Of a stretch of DNA of 64,000 bases, positions 46,562-58,299 are shown piece by piece. The DNA comes from Camellia lanceoleosa (Eukaryota; Streptophyta; Magnoliopsida; Ericales; Theaceae). The stretch covers positions 66,524,598 through 66,588,597 of the forward strand of contig CM045758.1 of assembly GCA_025200525.1 (NCBI GenBank). The letters are read 5' to 3'. The notes under the pieces are model-generated. The model worked only from the letters and a program-made list of their open reading frames with translations, made no database searches and was not told where the DNA came from. The translations under genes and the position numbers were made by a program. The first letter of the stretch is position 1, and every line of letters begins with the position of its first letter.

Positions 46562-49500
46562 ATTTTTGTAATTTTTATTATAATTCAGTGGTAATTTTTA
46601 TTATAACTCGATTGGTCTTAACTATTGCTAGGGACTAAAGGTAAGTTGTTCGATTGAAAGGTAATTTTTATTATAATTCAATTTTTTTTTTCTTTTTGTA
46701 TATATATTTTGTTTTATTTTTCTTGTGCAAGTGGCTGCTAATTTTTTTTCCTGTGTAGATTTTAGTAATTAATTGAAAAAAAACAAGATTTTTTTTTTTT
46801 TTTTTTTTTTTTTTGATACTGTGACACAAAAAAGAAATATCCATGCTGAACGTATAACTTGTGGACTATTCACCTTGGCTGGAGAAATATGGACTACTAA
46901 CCATTTTGTCTTCTTTATCTTTATTTATTTATTTATTTATTTATTTTTCTTTTTGGGAGGTCTTATGACCTTTTTGATTGGAGAGATCTTGCACCCTCTT
47001 TTAATTAGAGAGGTTTTATACCCTCTTTTATTTTTATCGCATTTTCATTTATCGTAATTTATTGTGATCTTTGCAAGATTTTTAGAGTGGACTACCACCT
47101 AATTGTTTTCGAAAATTTTATTTTATTTTGTTATACCAATTTGTGTTTAAAAAAAATTTATAAAAAAAAAAATTGTTGAGCATACTTGTAAAATTCTTCT
47201 CACAGAAGTAAAGATTAGCGCTATCTAGAGTTTTGGAGCCTTGTGTATATTGGAGTTATGACGTATTTTTTAAATAATTTTTGGGGATATGAAAGTAGTA
47301 TGTCAGTTATTTTGACACCGTTTTTTATTATCTCCAATATCAACATTATATTCCACTGCCACAACAAAATTCCTATTTTAAAGAGAGAGTGTTGCAATTC
47401 TTCAAAATATAGAATCCAGTACACAATTGTTGCACTCTGAAGTCCCACCTTAATAAGATTCAGATTTTGAGGAAAATGTAAAACTCGAGGATGCGTGTGT
47501 TCACAAAATCTTGATAAAAGTTTAATTAAGTCTCTACCTCTACTCCCTGTTGTTTTAAAGTGCGCACCTTGGTCTTCATTTCTTTGTTCTTTCGTCTCAA
47601 TGTGTTCGCTTGATGACGGAAGGTAGCCAGTTGATTGCTTAGAGTTTGCACTTCCAAACTCTGCGCCTGCAATCGCCGTGTCACATTCGACAGAGATGTT
47701 GTGGCTCTCATACTAAGAATCAATGCTTCATCAGCTTCCTTCGCATCCGTTGTTGCTGCAAGCATTTGTAGATCACGGAGAGTGATGTTGTTTCTGGCCA
47801 AGGCCAGTGCAGCTACATCATTTATCATGACAAAAGGTTGCATAGAAAGGGGATGGCCTTGAATCTCAAATTGTGGCTTTCATGGTTCCAGTTGAACCTG
47901 TTGTGGAGCATTCAAGTTTAAAGGACCTTGAACTGATGAAAGAGACGACATTTTGTGAAATGTTAGAAGAGATTTCAAACTTAATTATCTTGTAATTTTC
48001 TAAATACAAACATCTATGAAATACAAGGGTATATATCGTATCTAGGGAGGTAATGAGACAAAGCTCACAAATCGGCGCAATTTCAATCTTTGTCAAATGA
48101 GCACACAATGTTTGACATTGCATCTTGACCAAACACCGCCATATCTTCACCACAATCTTTGAGCAGAGCGGTTCAACTGCGCAATGGTATATGCCAAGGG
48201 TATAGCTGGAGTGTAGGTAAAAAAAGAAAAAAAAAAAAAAAATTTGTAAATTTGTGTTTATTTTCTAACCTTTTTGCAGGAATAGTTTCCTTCAAGTTAG
48301 GGGTATCTCTCTCTTACATCTCGGTGATGTATATTTTATTGTGTTTTAATTTTATTCTTTTTACAATTTTTGTGATATGTGCCATTAAGGACAATGCCAT
48401 TTAAGTTTGGAGGGGGGAGGGTTTTGATTTAAAAAAAAAAAAGAATAAAAAAAAAATTTTTAAAAATATTTTCCTTTGTGTGCTGTTGTGTTTTTTTTAT
48501 TGTTGTTTTTTTATTTAAAAAAATAATTATTACTTCTGTTCATGTGCTGCTGTGTTGTAAAATAAATAAATAAATAAAAATAATGTTTTGTGTTCTATGC
48601 GTCTGTTGTGTTTAAAAAAAAAAAAGAAAAAAAAATATATATATAGTTTTTTTGTGACTAATTGCTAATTTTGTTATCCTATCAATTTAATTATGTCTTA
48701 ATTTATTGTACTATATTTTAATTAAAAATAATTTTCTATCTCATCTCAAATTGATATGCACATGCACATAATCACATAAATATTATTTAATTGATTTTTG
48801 GACGTAGACTTGAATATCTTGATGACTAAATGCGGAGACTTGTTAGCCCTTGTGAGTTTAGAGCCATTCTTTTGTTGGGAGTTATTAAATTTACTCTTAA
48901 CTATTTATTTGGAAGCCCACTATTTTGTTGTTCAGTCTCATTATTCTTTGTTTTGGTTGAATCTTGAGAAATTATCTTACATTTACACTTTCTAAAAATT
49001 ATGAAAGTTGAAAGATTATACCATACTCTGGGAAATGATTTAGGTAACTTTCGTATTATTCGAGCTTTAACAATTCTTTCTCTACACTCAAAAATTCTTA
49101 GAAACCAATTTGAACCTACATTCCAAATCTTTCATTCAATAAACCCCTAGTGATGATTGGCCACTGTCTTCAGGAGCAAAAGAGTGAAAGAATCAATAAG
49201 GAAGAGAATGGAGAAGAAAAGGAAAAAAAATTCAAAAAAAAGAAAAGAAAAGAGAAGTAAGATTATGGAAAAGAGTCTACACTGGTGCATATTATTGAAG
49301 AAAGAGAATGTCAAAAGTATGAAATAATAATTTTGATTGTTCTCTTGCACTAAAAAAGAAGATGATGATTCTTACCCATTCTCTTACTTATCCCTAACCC
49401 TATTTGACTAACCCAATAAAAGTCCTATTTGATCCCACAGCTGGTAAAATTTAGATATACACACGATAAAATGAGGTGTTAGTTGAAGAGACTGTATTCT

Positions 49501-50051
49501 TTCATACTAGCATCTTTCACTACTTATATGCAAGATATTTTGATGTGTTTATATTAATTCCACTCGCATATGTTGAGAGTACACAAATTTGCACTGTATC
49601 TAGTGATTCATTTGTTAAGTGCAAAATCTGTAAGATTTGAGTCGAAACACACTTCTAATGGAATTGGGGTCTTCTTTCATTAAGAGATTAACTAATATTT
49701 TTGTTGACTATAATTTACACACTCACTAAGATTTGAGATAGTGTTCTAAACTCTAATAATTCTTTTTCTATTATATTAAAATTAATAATTATCTCTGTGA
49801 ATATTTTCTTTAAAAGTTTGTAAAAAAATTAAAAATTAAAAATTAAAAATTTGAATTTTGTGGGTATACTCACTGTAAACCCTCACGAGATTACAACTCG
49901 TCCACTAAGGTAATCTAGGAGTTCAAAAACTAGTTGCATACACTAAATGCAATCGTGTTCCCTATAAAAATGACATAGATAGATTTTATTGTATTTTATT
50001 TTATTTTTAGTTTATTTTGCTCAAGGACTAGTAAAATGTAAGTTAGGGGTG
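46562..50051 (+). mobile_element. Element F internal region, mostly non-coding
   Basis: AT-rich, with poly-T and poly-A runs and tttattta repeats near 46920. No gag, RT or integrase is visible. A primer site is not clear; tattgctagggacta near 46625 may be the decayed remnant of a ttgccggggacta-type site. It ends with gctcaaggactagtaaaatg and a short purine tract (gttagggg) before the 3' LTR. A single antisense coding remnant lies at 47526-47951. Overall it looks like a large non-autonomous (LARD-type) element. Confidence 0.6.
47526..47951 (-). pseudogene. Coiled-coil protein remnant, antisense in element F
   Basis: An ATG at 47951 (MSSLSSVQGPLNL) opens a frame broken once by TGA at 47882-47880, then open to 47526 from MQPFVMINDVAALALARNN. 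The second half is charged and heptad-like (QSLEVQTLSNQLATF, LRRKNKEMKTKVRTLKQQG), typical of a coiled coil. I cannot name the family. Its codon-like composition stands out from the AT-rich surroundings, so it was probably coding. Some Tat-type retrotransposons carry extra antisense ORFs, and this may be one. It could also be an exon fragment of a captured host gene. Confidence 0.55.
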
Positions 50052-51371
50052 TGATCGGAGCCTAAACTTATACATTTGACCCATTAACATACACTTTATT
50101 AGTTTATTTATTTATATTAGTTTATTTTATAATTTTATATAATATTAGAAAAATGATCCGGACCCCTTTCCCCCCACCCCCTTAGACCCCCTCTCTTTTT
50201 TATTGATCAGTTTTTCTTTTTCTTTTCTTTTTTTTATTCTTTCTCATCCAATCACCACCCGCCATGTGTGTGTGAAGGTGATCGGAGGAGGTCTCAATCA
50301 CATCCCATAATATTATGTGTTCCCAAACATTTTAAATATTTATATATAAATTTGTCAGCAGTGAAATCTGACAGACAATACATGTGTGTATATATATATT
50401 AATAATAAAAATTAAAAATAATAATAAAAATAAAAGAAAAATAAAGAAACCAAACAAAGCAATAAATGGTGGTAGAAAAATTCCAACCATCCCTGTCAAT
50501 CTCTCTCTCACTATATATATTATAATATTATATTATTTATTTTATTATTTTCTTTTGCAAGTTGAAGTCAATAAAAGACAAGCAAAGCTAAGCTGAAAAA
50601 AAAGAAAAAAGAAAAAAGAAAAAAAAGGAAGGAGAGCTGGAGAGCTCCAGAAAGAAGCAGGGTAGAGAAAGATAATCCGAGTTCTCTTCCATATATTAGA
50701 GTAGTGTATCCATAATTATGTGGAATTAATATTTTTTTTTTTTTTAGGATAGAGATGAATCATTGACCAAGTAATTGAGGTTTTATTAAATTTAATATTT
50801 TTTATTTTGATTTGACTGGGATAAATCGTACAATTTTTAGATCTTTTTATGTAATAAATATTTTATTCAAATCATGTTATATAATTATTTTATTATTATA
50901 TATTAAAATAGTTAAACAAGTTATACCTAGTAAGACGAGTCGTATATCAACCGTAGTTTAGTGTAGTTTAGTGGTGACGATCTGTCCTAAGCGAAGATGA
51001 TTCCTGCTTTCGAATTTTAATATGCAAATCCTCTTGATGATATATTTCTGATCAAGATACATTATATTATTCAAATTAATAATTTTTTGCAAACTAATAC
51101 AATAACTCATGATTATAAGGTTAGTGGTGGATTCAAAACCCTAAGAAATTTCTTACTTTATTTTATTTGTTTTATTTTTTATCATCTTAATTAGTTTTAG
51201 TGTTATTATTTTCAAAACCAATCTTCTTAAATTACTTTAATAATTATTTTTCGAATCAACATGACTCAATTAGTCTATGAGAATCGATACCTGATCTTAA
51301 CTGTTATATTTTGAAGTAGTAGTTATTACTTAGTTTAAATAGAATATTTTAGCGCATAAACGACCACATCA
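50052..51371 (+). mobile_element. Element F 3' LTR (1.3 kb, includes a small insertion)
   Basis: It begins TGATCGGAGCC and ends CACATCA, followed by tctac (51372-51376), identical to 15721-15725. A 159 bp insertion lies at 50148-50306. An AT-rich block with TATATA runs (50385-50545) and purine-rich sequence (50595-50670) fills its middle. Confidence 0.85.
50148..50306. mobile_element. 159 bp insertion with perfect 9 bp TSD
   Basis: Ataatatta occurs at 50139-50147 and again at 50307-50315. The F 5' LTR shows the empty site (tataatattatgtg near 15800). No clear terminal inverted repeats. The insert has C-rich (50161-50190) and pyrimidine-rich parts. A 9 bp TSD suggests a Mutator-like mechanism. 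Confidence 0.85.
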
Positions 51372-51376
51372 TCTAC

Positions 51377-51960
51377 CAAGACATCAATGTGTCATTGAAA
51401 ATCTTTAGTCTTTATGGTGTAATAGAACTTACAAGTGTCACTGAAGTGTCACTACGTCTTCTTTAGTGGCGCTTGGTATATCTACCATAATGTGCCTGTT
51501 TAAAAGCTGTTTATTTCAGCTTTCAGCTTAATTTAAGCTATTTTGATGTGTTTGGTTTCGCTTATAGCTTATAACTTATAGCTTTTTGGAAGTCAGAAAT
51601 CAACTTATTTTTTGAGTGGGGCAGAAGATGCTTAATTTATAAGTCAGAAATCAGCTTATGTTCATAGTTATAAGTTATAAGCTGTTTAGGCTTAAGTTAT
51701 AAGCACTTTCTCACAGCTCTACCAAACAGGGCCAATATCAAAGTGTCATTGAGAGTCTTTAGTCTTAATGGTACAATAGCACTTGCAAGTGTCACTAAGG
51801 TGCCATTAGTAGCTACTATGACATGGGTATAAATGACACTTGTTCAAAACGTTATAAGACTAAAAAATATCACTAGAGGAGTAATTTTGTGACAGTTTCA
51901 AGTGTCACTGAACTAAAAAAAAGATTGTACTGACTATTACTATTAACTATTAATATTAAA
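51377..51960. repeat. Right part of the repeat hosting element F
   Basis: Continues caagacatcaatgtgtcattg... with at least five aagtgtcact/gtgtcatt motifs (51391, 51432, 51445, 51735, 51790, 51903) and gcgcttggtat, the last also present left of F. Such subterminal iteration is common in CACTA elements. A MITE splits it at 51492-51733. Confidence 0.5.
51492..51733. mobile_element. Small TIR element (MITE), about 240 bp
   Basis: Left end GTGCCTGTTTAAAAGCTG; right end, complemented, GGCCCTGTTTGGTAGAGCTG. The interior repeats agctt/ataagctt strings. Three-base flanks aat occur on both sides, which is weak evidence for a TSD. It divides the gtgtcact-rich repeat. Confidence 0.7.
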
Positions 51961-52565
51961 CTATTATATGTCACATCAAATGGTGTATAAATTCAGTAAT
52001 GCTACAAGCTAAATTGTTACTACTCGGAAATTACTTAAAATTGTCATCTTATGATTCAAATTTATTTTACACATGGACCTTACACTACACAAATTTAATT
52101 TCAATCACACAACATCCATTCGGAATAAATTTTGAATACTTAAATAAGATTCATAACATTTTTCATATAAATTGTTGTTCAACTCATTTTTTCATGTACA
52201 AATTTTGCATCTCAAAATATCCTTACATCTTTAAAATATCACTGTTAAAAGTTAACTATGAGTAATGTGGACTATTTCGGCCTTGTTTGATAATCATTTT
52301 GTTTTTAGTTTTCAGTTTATATTTACAAAAATTTAAAAAATTATCATAAAAACTTGTTTGATAATTTTTTAGGGTTATAAATGATTGGTATCAGTTTATA
52401 AATTTGGCCAAAAATTGTAAACTCAAAAAATGTTTAAACGGAAAACGAAAGCTGAAAAAGGCGGAGGAACGGTATTTGAAAGGATGAGTAAGTTTGTGCC
52501 ATGTTCGAAACTGCGTAGAAGCAATTTTCAAGCTCCCACATATTTGCGTAGAAGCAATCTTATCT

Positions 52566-52566
52566 T

Positions 52567-52611
<45 letters not shown>
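52566..52611. repeat. (CT)n microsatellite
   Basis: About 23 CT units in the cargo of the TIR element. Confidence 0.95.
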
Positions 52612-52613
<2 letters not shown>

Positions 52614-53087
52614 GTTTCACCGAGAGCTTCCATGGATTTTTTTTTTCTTTTTAAACAGCATATCTGTTGCACATCTGTAGAGCTATTGCAAATTTGTTAA
52701 CTGAATCGATCTGGTGAGGAAGTGCAGCTCACGAGGAGTTAAAGTCATTGTACAAGAGACAGTGACGGTGCTGCACAAGAGACAGCGAGAAGAGAAGAGA
52801 GAGATGCAAAGAGAGAGAAAAGGTCGCATTCTGTTCTATCGTCGGTCTTCAGTCTCGCTGCCGCTGCCGTCGCAAAGTCGCTGCCAGAGCAAGGAAGCCA
52901 TGGTGGGCGACTCAGCGCCGCCGTAGAGGGATCGGAATTCATCATAGCGGCAGTGGTTTTGATCGAAGCAGATCGGCACCGGAGAGATCGAAAACACTAG
53001 CATCCTCGTCGAAATCATAGTAGTGGTGATGGTTGTGGTGTGATAGTGGAGACAACAAAGAAGTTGGGATGGTGGTGGTTGTCGGTG

Positions 53088-53090
<3 letters not shown>

Positions 53091-53133
<43 letters not shown>
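53091..53133. repeat. (GA)n microsatellite
   Basis: About 20 GA units at the other side of the cargo, complementary in sense to the CT run at 52566, so the two could pair as hairpin arms. Confidence 0.95.
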
Positions 53134-53164
53134 AAATGGTTTGTTCGGGTGTTCCACCATATGA

Positions 53165-53189
53165 CATATATATATATATATATATATAT
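53165..53189. repeat. (TA)n microsatellite
   Basis: About twelve TA units. Confidence 0.95.
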
Positions 53190-53555
53190 GAGATATTATT
53201 ATTATGGTTTGTATGTTAGTTGTTATGAACATTACGAATATGGTTATTAAATTTATTTATGGTTGGTATTGTATCAATATGGTTATTATGGATGCTTATT
53301 ATAAAGTGTATGATCCCATTGTCATAAATAATAAAAAATAAATATAAATATTTTAGGCATTAGCAAACATGTTTTTTTATTTTATGTTTTTAAAAAATTT
53401 TAAACATTTTGTCCAAACCAAACACGTTTATAGTTTATGTTTTTCTAAAAATAAAAAAAAATCAATTTATAAAATTTTTGTAAATATAAACAAAAAACGT
53501 AAATGTTATTAAACGCTACCTTCATGTCTGTTGTTAATTTGTTTAGTAACATGTT

Positions 53556-56500
53556 TATAGACACCCCATTTTTGACTGACCTTAAGACTCAGATGTCATC
53601 GATTGAGCACTCGGTGATTGCGCATGTTGTGCTCGTTTCGAGGTTTCGGAGTTCTTGGCTGAGAGCCTCACCTCCGAACCTCGAGACTTTTTGTACTTTG
53701 ACTCGGTCTGCGGACTAAGTCTTGTTTTCTTTTCCCGGAGGGAGGGAGAGGTCTTGTAGACCATCTCTCAGTGGTCGTAGACTACTTTTCGTGGTCGTAG
53801 GCCACTGTTCCCATTTGGAGACTAGTTTCCGGTTTTCGGAGCCGTCGGCCGTGCGCCTCGGTTTGGGACCGCTTAACATTCTCCGTTTGGCACGATTTTT
53901 GGGACACACCTTGTTTCCTCTGTCTAGAGGGACACTGTGGCCCGGGAGACCACTTTTGCGGCCGTACGCCACTTTTGGTGCTCAACAGCCAGTTTTCGGG
54001 ACACCCCGGCTGCGCGCTTTGCCCCCCGAACTCTCGTTTTGCATCCGTGTTGGTTCTTTTTTGGCATGAACCTTGTTTCCCTTGTTTGGGAGGTGGTACA
54101 AGGGTGGGAGACCACTTTTTCTCCTTGGAGACCACTTTTCCCCGCCAGCTGGTTTTTCTTGTCGGGAAACTAGTCTCCTTGATCTTTGGGCCACATTTAC
54201 TGGTCTCCCACCACACCACTGGCTTTCTTTCAGTGTGGAGACCACCAATTACCCCTGGAGACCACCTTTTTTTTTTTTTTTTTCTGGGAGATCACTTAGG
54301 ATGGTCGGCCGACCACTAAAAGTAGCTGGCCGACCACCTTTTCTGGTCGGCCCCTTTCCTCCTATTTTGTCTGTTTGAGTGGGTGCCAGCTGGAAGGCAC
54401 AGACTGTATCCTCCATACACGTGTATAGAGGATCTTGAGTCTTGTTTTTAGCTTCTTGAAGAAGCTTTGGCCTTGTTTGTCTATAAGAGAGGCCCTTCCT
54501 CTTCTTGAACCAGGTTCTAAAATTTGCTAAGGCAAAAAATATATATCTCTCTCTATATCTCTACATTTTGGGTTTAAAAGTGTGCGGTTCTTGACCCTTT
54601 TACACTACACCTCATAGCCATACACTTCCACCATTGATTTGAGGTTCTTGGAGGTTGTTTTCAGAGGTTAAAGAGCTGGTTTTTGGTCCGAAAGTTTGCT
54701 GATTTTGCTGAGCTTCAAGGGTAATCACTTTTCCCTCTTTTAAGAATTATTTTGATCCTTCTCTTAGCCTCATTTGCATGCTTATTTGAGCTTTGTTGTC
54801 AACTGGAAAAAGGTTCATATTTAAGTGATTTTCATGTTTGTTTAAGGCTCTTTTGGTGTTGGGGGTTATCTACTCTCTTGCATGCTCTATTTAGCCTTGT
54901 TTTGAGCCATGCCATGAGACCTTTCTATTGAGCTTTGCTTGACCCTTTAGCCACTGAAATCCAACGGATTTTCAGTGGTTGGGATGTGGTTTTGAGGGCC
55001 AAAATTAGAGAGGGGTGACCCTCTCTCTTTTGGCCTTGTTTGCTTGCATTTTTGGCTTTCCAAAGGAGCATATATTTTCACACTTCCTAGCCTTAGTTCA
55101 GGCCCTTTTTAGTGACTTTTAGGACCTGCCTAGACTCTGTCTATGGTTGGTTTGGTCACTTTTTGTTTGCCTTTTGCATGTGTAGAACAATCACTTGCAT
55201 AGCCTATCAAAGTAACACCTCATTCTTGCATGTATTGGTCATGTTTCAGTGGATTTTTGGCCATCATTTGGCATGCCATGATTCTATTTTTGGCTGGTTT
55301 GGTAGCCTCTCATATGCTTCACATGCTTGTAGTGTAAATCATGTTCACTAGCTTTTAACGCATGTTGTTTTGGCCCTCTATGCTAGCATATTTTGGCCAT
55401 ACTCCAAATTGATTTTGTTCATATTTTGGACTGCCTTAGCTCTGTTTTGAGGTCCCTTGGTCGAATGATGCTTACCATGTATGGTTGTAGTGTAATAGCC
55501 TTGCTTAGCCTTGAGTTTTGAATCCCCTTGCATGCTTAACTTGAGGTGTTTGCATGTTTTAGCATCATTGAGTATGATATTTCAGAGTTTATTTCTTGGC
55601 CATATTCTCATGTTTGTCTCTTTCAATGTGTTTGAGAGTTGCATCATTATACCACATTTATGAGCCTTTGCATTGAGCTTCATTTTTATGCCTTTCAAGC
55701 CACCATCTTGGCTCATTTTGCCACTATTTTGGGCCTGCTTAAGGTCTGTTTGGAGTTGGTTTTTTCATTTGAGCATCACCTTGCATACTTCTAGTGTAAT
55801 GTACTTCACTAGTTTCGGTACTTGAGCCTTTCAACATGCATTGTGTGAGTTGTTTGCATGATTCAGAGCCATTTTGTATGTCATTTCAGAGCTGGAACAT
55901 GTGTCATTGTATACCATATTTCATCCTTTCAATACTTTTGTAGAGTTGTATTTTGTGCCCTTCGGCTTAGGTCCTTGCATTGTGTATGCTAGCATGAGTT
56001 TTGGAGTATTGTTTTCATCATGTTTGGCCACTGATTTTGGTGTGGCTGAGGCCCATTCATTTTGGTTTAAGTCCATTTTTGCATTGATTATGCCATTGTA
56101 TTCCATAGCATTGAGTATGCTACATTGTCGCATGATTGATCATTGCATTGTGCATGCCTTGTTCATCTCATTGTGTATGTTAGTTCTTAGGTGCATTGTG
56201 TATGCTAAGTACCACGTGCATTGAGTATGCCATTGTTAGTTCATAGCATTGTGTATGCTAGTTGTGTGTTTGCATGTCATCTTTTGCATGTTTGCATCAC
56301 TTAGTTGCATAGCATTTAGGTTGCATACTTTAAGTCGCATTGTGCATGCCATTGTTTGTTGCATTGTGTTCAGAATAGGAGTTAGTCCGAACACGGGAAA
56401 CGAGGGACGTTTCATACTCAAAGTGACGAAACGTGCCTTGATTCCTGGTCGTTGACACTCTTGACTACCCATGACGGAGTTGTTGGCTTTAGGTGCTTGT

Positions 56501-58299
56501 ATGTGCATTCATTTCACATTGAGTCGTGCAATTCGACTCCTCGGCCATCATGCATCGAGATGCGTGACCAGTGGCCTGAGGGTCGAGGACTACACTCCCT
56601 AGAGCTTATTCAATGACAAGAGGAGTGGTCATGCACACATGTGTTGCAAATACCTTGTCGTGTCTCTCTCTTTCCCTTTGTTGTAGAAAAACAGAATCTG
56701 GGAGAAGAAACTGGTCGGCCGACCAGGTTTTCTAGCAGGCCGACGACCTTCTTTGGTTTCCACCACAAAAGGTGGTTGATAGTTGGTCTCCCATGCCTAT
56801 AAGCTGGTCGGCAGCCTTCCTACAGTTTCCCGGGGTGGGGTTTCATCTCTTTGGAGCTTTGTGCAAATTTCTGAAATCAATTGCAAACAAAGGCAAGCCG
56901 GGACATCGCAATGGATTTCCCGACAAGGCGACTCGAGCATGCACGCATCCTTTATCATTCAAGGCAGAGCTGAGGTAGTCCACATTCATGTAGTTTGCAT
57001 GCTAGTTTAATTGCTTACTTAGTTAGTTTGTTAATTAATTAGAGTTGTGTAATAATTAGCTGTAATTTATTATTCATTTTGGTTGTGTAATAACTAGCTT
57101 AATTAGATTAGCTTAGATTAGCTAGTTGGTGTTGTATTATTTATTCGGACCCTCTGTCGAGAGGGCCAACTGTTGTAATAAGTGTGCATGTGCGTGATGC
57201 ATGTCTTCCAACCCCACGTCTTTCTCCCTTTTATTTATTAACTTACGATGGTTAGTTTTAGGACATGTTTCAATTAGCATCCTTATGCTCACATGATTGC
57301 ATCCATTTATCTGTCTTGCATGCACCGGGCTCGGCACATCATACTAATTGCATTGTATTTCAATTCCAAGTTGAATAAATGTTATCTGTAATATCTCATA
57401 TGCCATTTTAGAATAGCTGAGCCTATCTTAGTTGCATCCTGCATGTGTTGCATTAGGCATCTCAACATAGTTAGGATTTATGCATGATTTCTAATTAGCT
57501 TCTTTCTTTGGCTCGGAGTACTCAGTGAGTGTTTATACTTTTGCATCCTTGCATGTGTGTGAGTGACTGCCATGATAGCATGCTTGCCATGAGGCTAACT
57601 GCTTATGTGATATAACTACCTGAATGCCTGTGGGTGACAGTTGAGTTACTTGAATTGGGATAATTCATTGATTGCGAGTTTTAAGCCCACTCGAGAGTGG
57701 CAAATCACCATGTTTTCTAAGCCCACTTGAGGGTGGCAAAATCCGCATTTTAGCCTACTTGCGAGTAGCAAACCATTTTCAAAACGAATATGCAATGCTT
57801 TGTTCCAACTCAGGCGATCCAATCTATACTTGTATATTGTGTGCATCACATAGTAATTCTAGGCTAATGAACCGGAATAAGAGCACATGCGTTTTCAAAA
57901 GCAAGATATCATGCTTAGTAGTGGCCGATCTTTGATCGGGCGAGCGGCGGTGCTCATGAAATGACCTTCCCCAATCGTACCCAAGTTCCCAAGCCGAGGC
58001 AACTTTGGTGATGCCGGACACGTGGCCTTAGGTATGAGTCAAGGTTTCCTAAATTTCTCAAAAAAATAAAAAAAAACATTTAGGTGGCGACTCTGTATCT
58101 GGCAAAGCAGTCCATGTTTGGCATTTCTTTCTAAAAATCGGTTTTTTAAAACGATTTACTGGATTTGGACTCTTTGGTGATTTATCGATCTTGCATTGCA
58201 CTTTGTAAGATTAGATTCAAAACCGTGATATTGAGTCTGAACTGTAGTAAGCCCAATGAACAAAACGAGATTTTCCCGGGACGTTCAGAGACATCTACA
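53556..58299 (+). mobile_element. E-family LTR copy 3 (4.7 kb)
   Basis: It begins TATAGACACCCCATTTTTGAC and ends near GAGACATCTACA. It shares with copies 1 and 2 the TATAAGAG promoter (54482, copy 1), the actaattag-rich region, the hairpin gaccctc...gagggcc before tgtaataa (57146-57181), cttccaaccccac, and ggtggcgactctgtatctgg (58083). The first 1.2 kb has diverged repeats of gaccac and GGTCGGCCGACC-type palindromes (54302-54352, 56712-56752). Flanking five-mers do not match, so the right end is approximate or one side was lost. The overlapping open frames at 53715-54378 on both strands reflect GC-rich repeats. Confidence 0.75.

Larger units (their letters stand above)
52279..53520. mobile_element. 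TIR element (1.24 kb) with GC-rich, gene-like cargo
   Basis: The left end GGCCTTGTTTGATAATCATTT and the complemented right end GGTAGCGTTTAATAACATTT form imperfect TIRs, and tttatatttacaaaaattt is shared about 40 bp inside each. Both sides are flanked by ttc. Between the AT-rich ends lies GC-richer sequence framed by a CT run (52566-52611) and a GA run (53091-53133). On the minus strand it can be read in pieces (DFDEDASVFDLSGADLLR, then MNSDPSTAALSRPPWLP) that look like the first exon of a host gene, with a frame break. The donor gene is not recognised. Confidence 0.65.

Noticed and set aside
52430..52930. A host gene start (ATG with CT-rich leader)
   Set aside because: No continuous frame of useful length and bounded by transposon ends; treated as captured cargo.
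53715..54378. Long open frames on both strands (up to 145 codons)
   Set aside because: GC-rich repeated sequence inside an E-family LTR; no motif, and opposite-strand overlap suggests lack of stops by composition.
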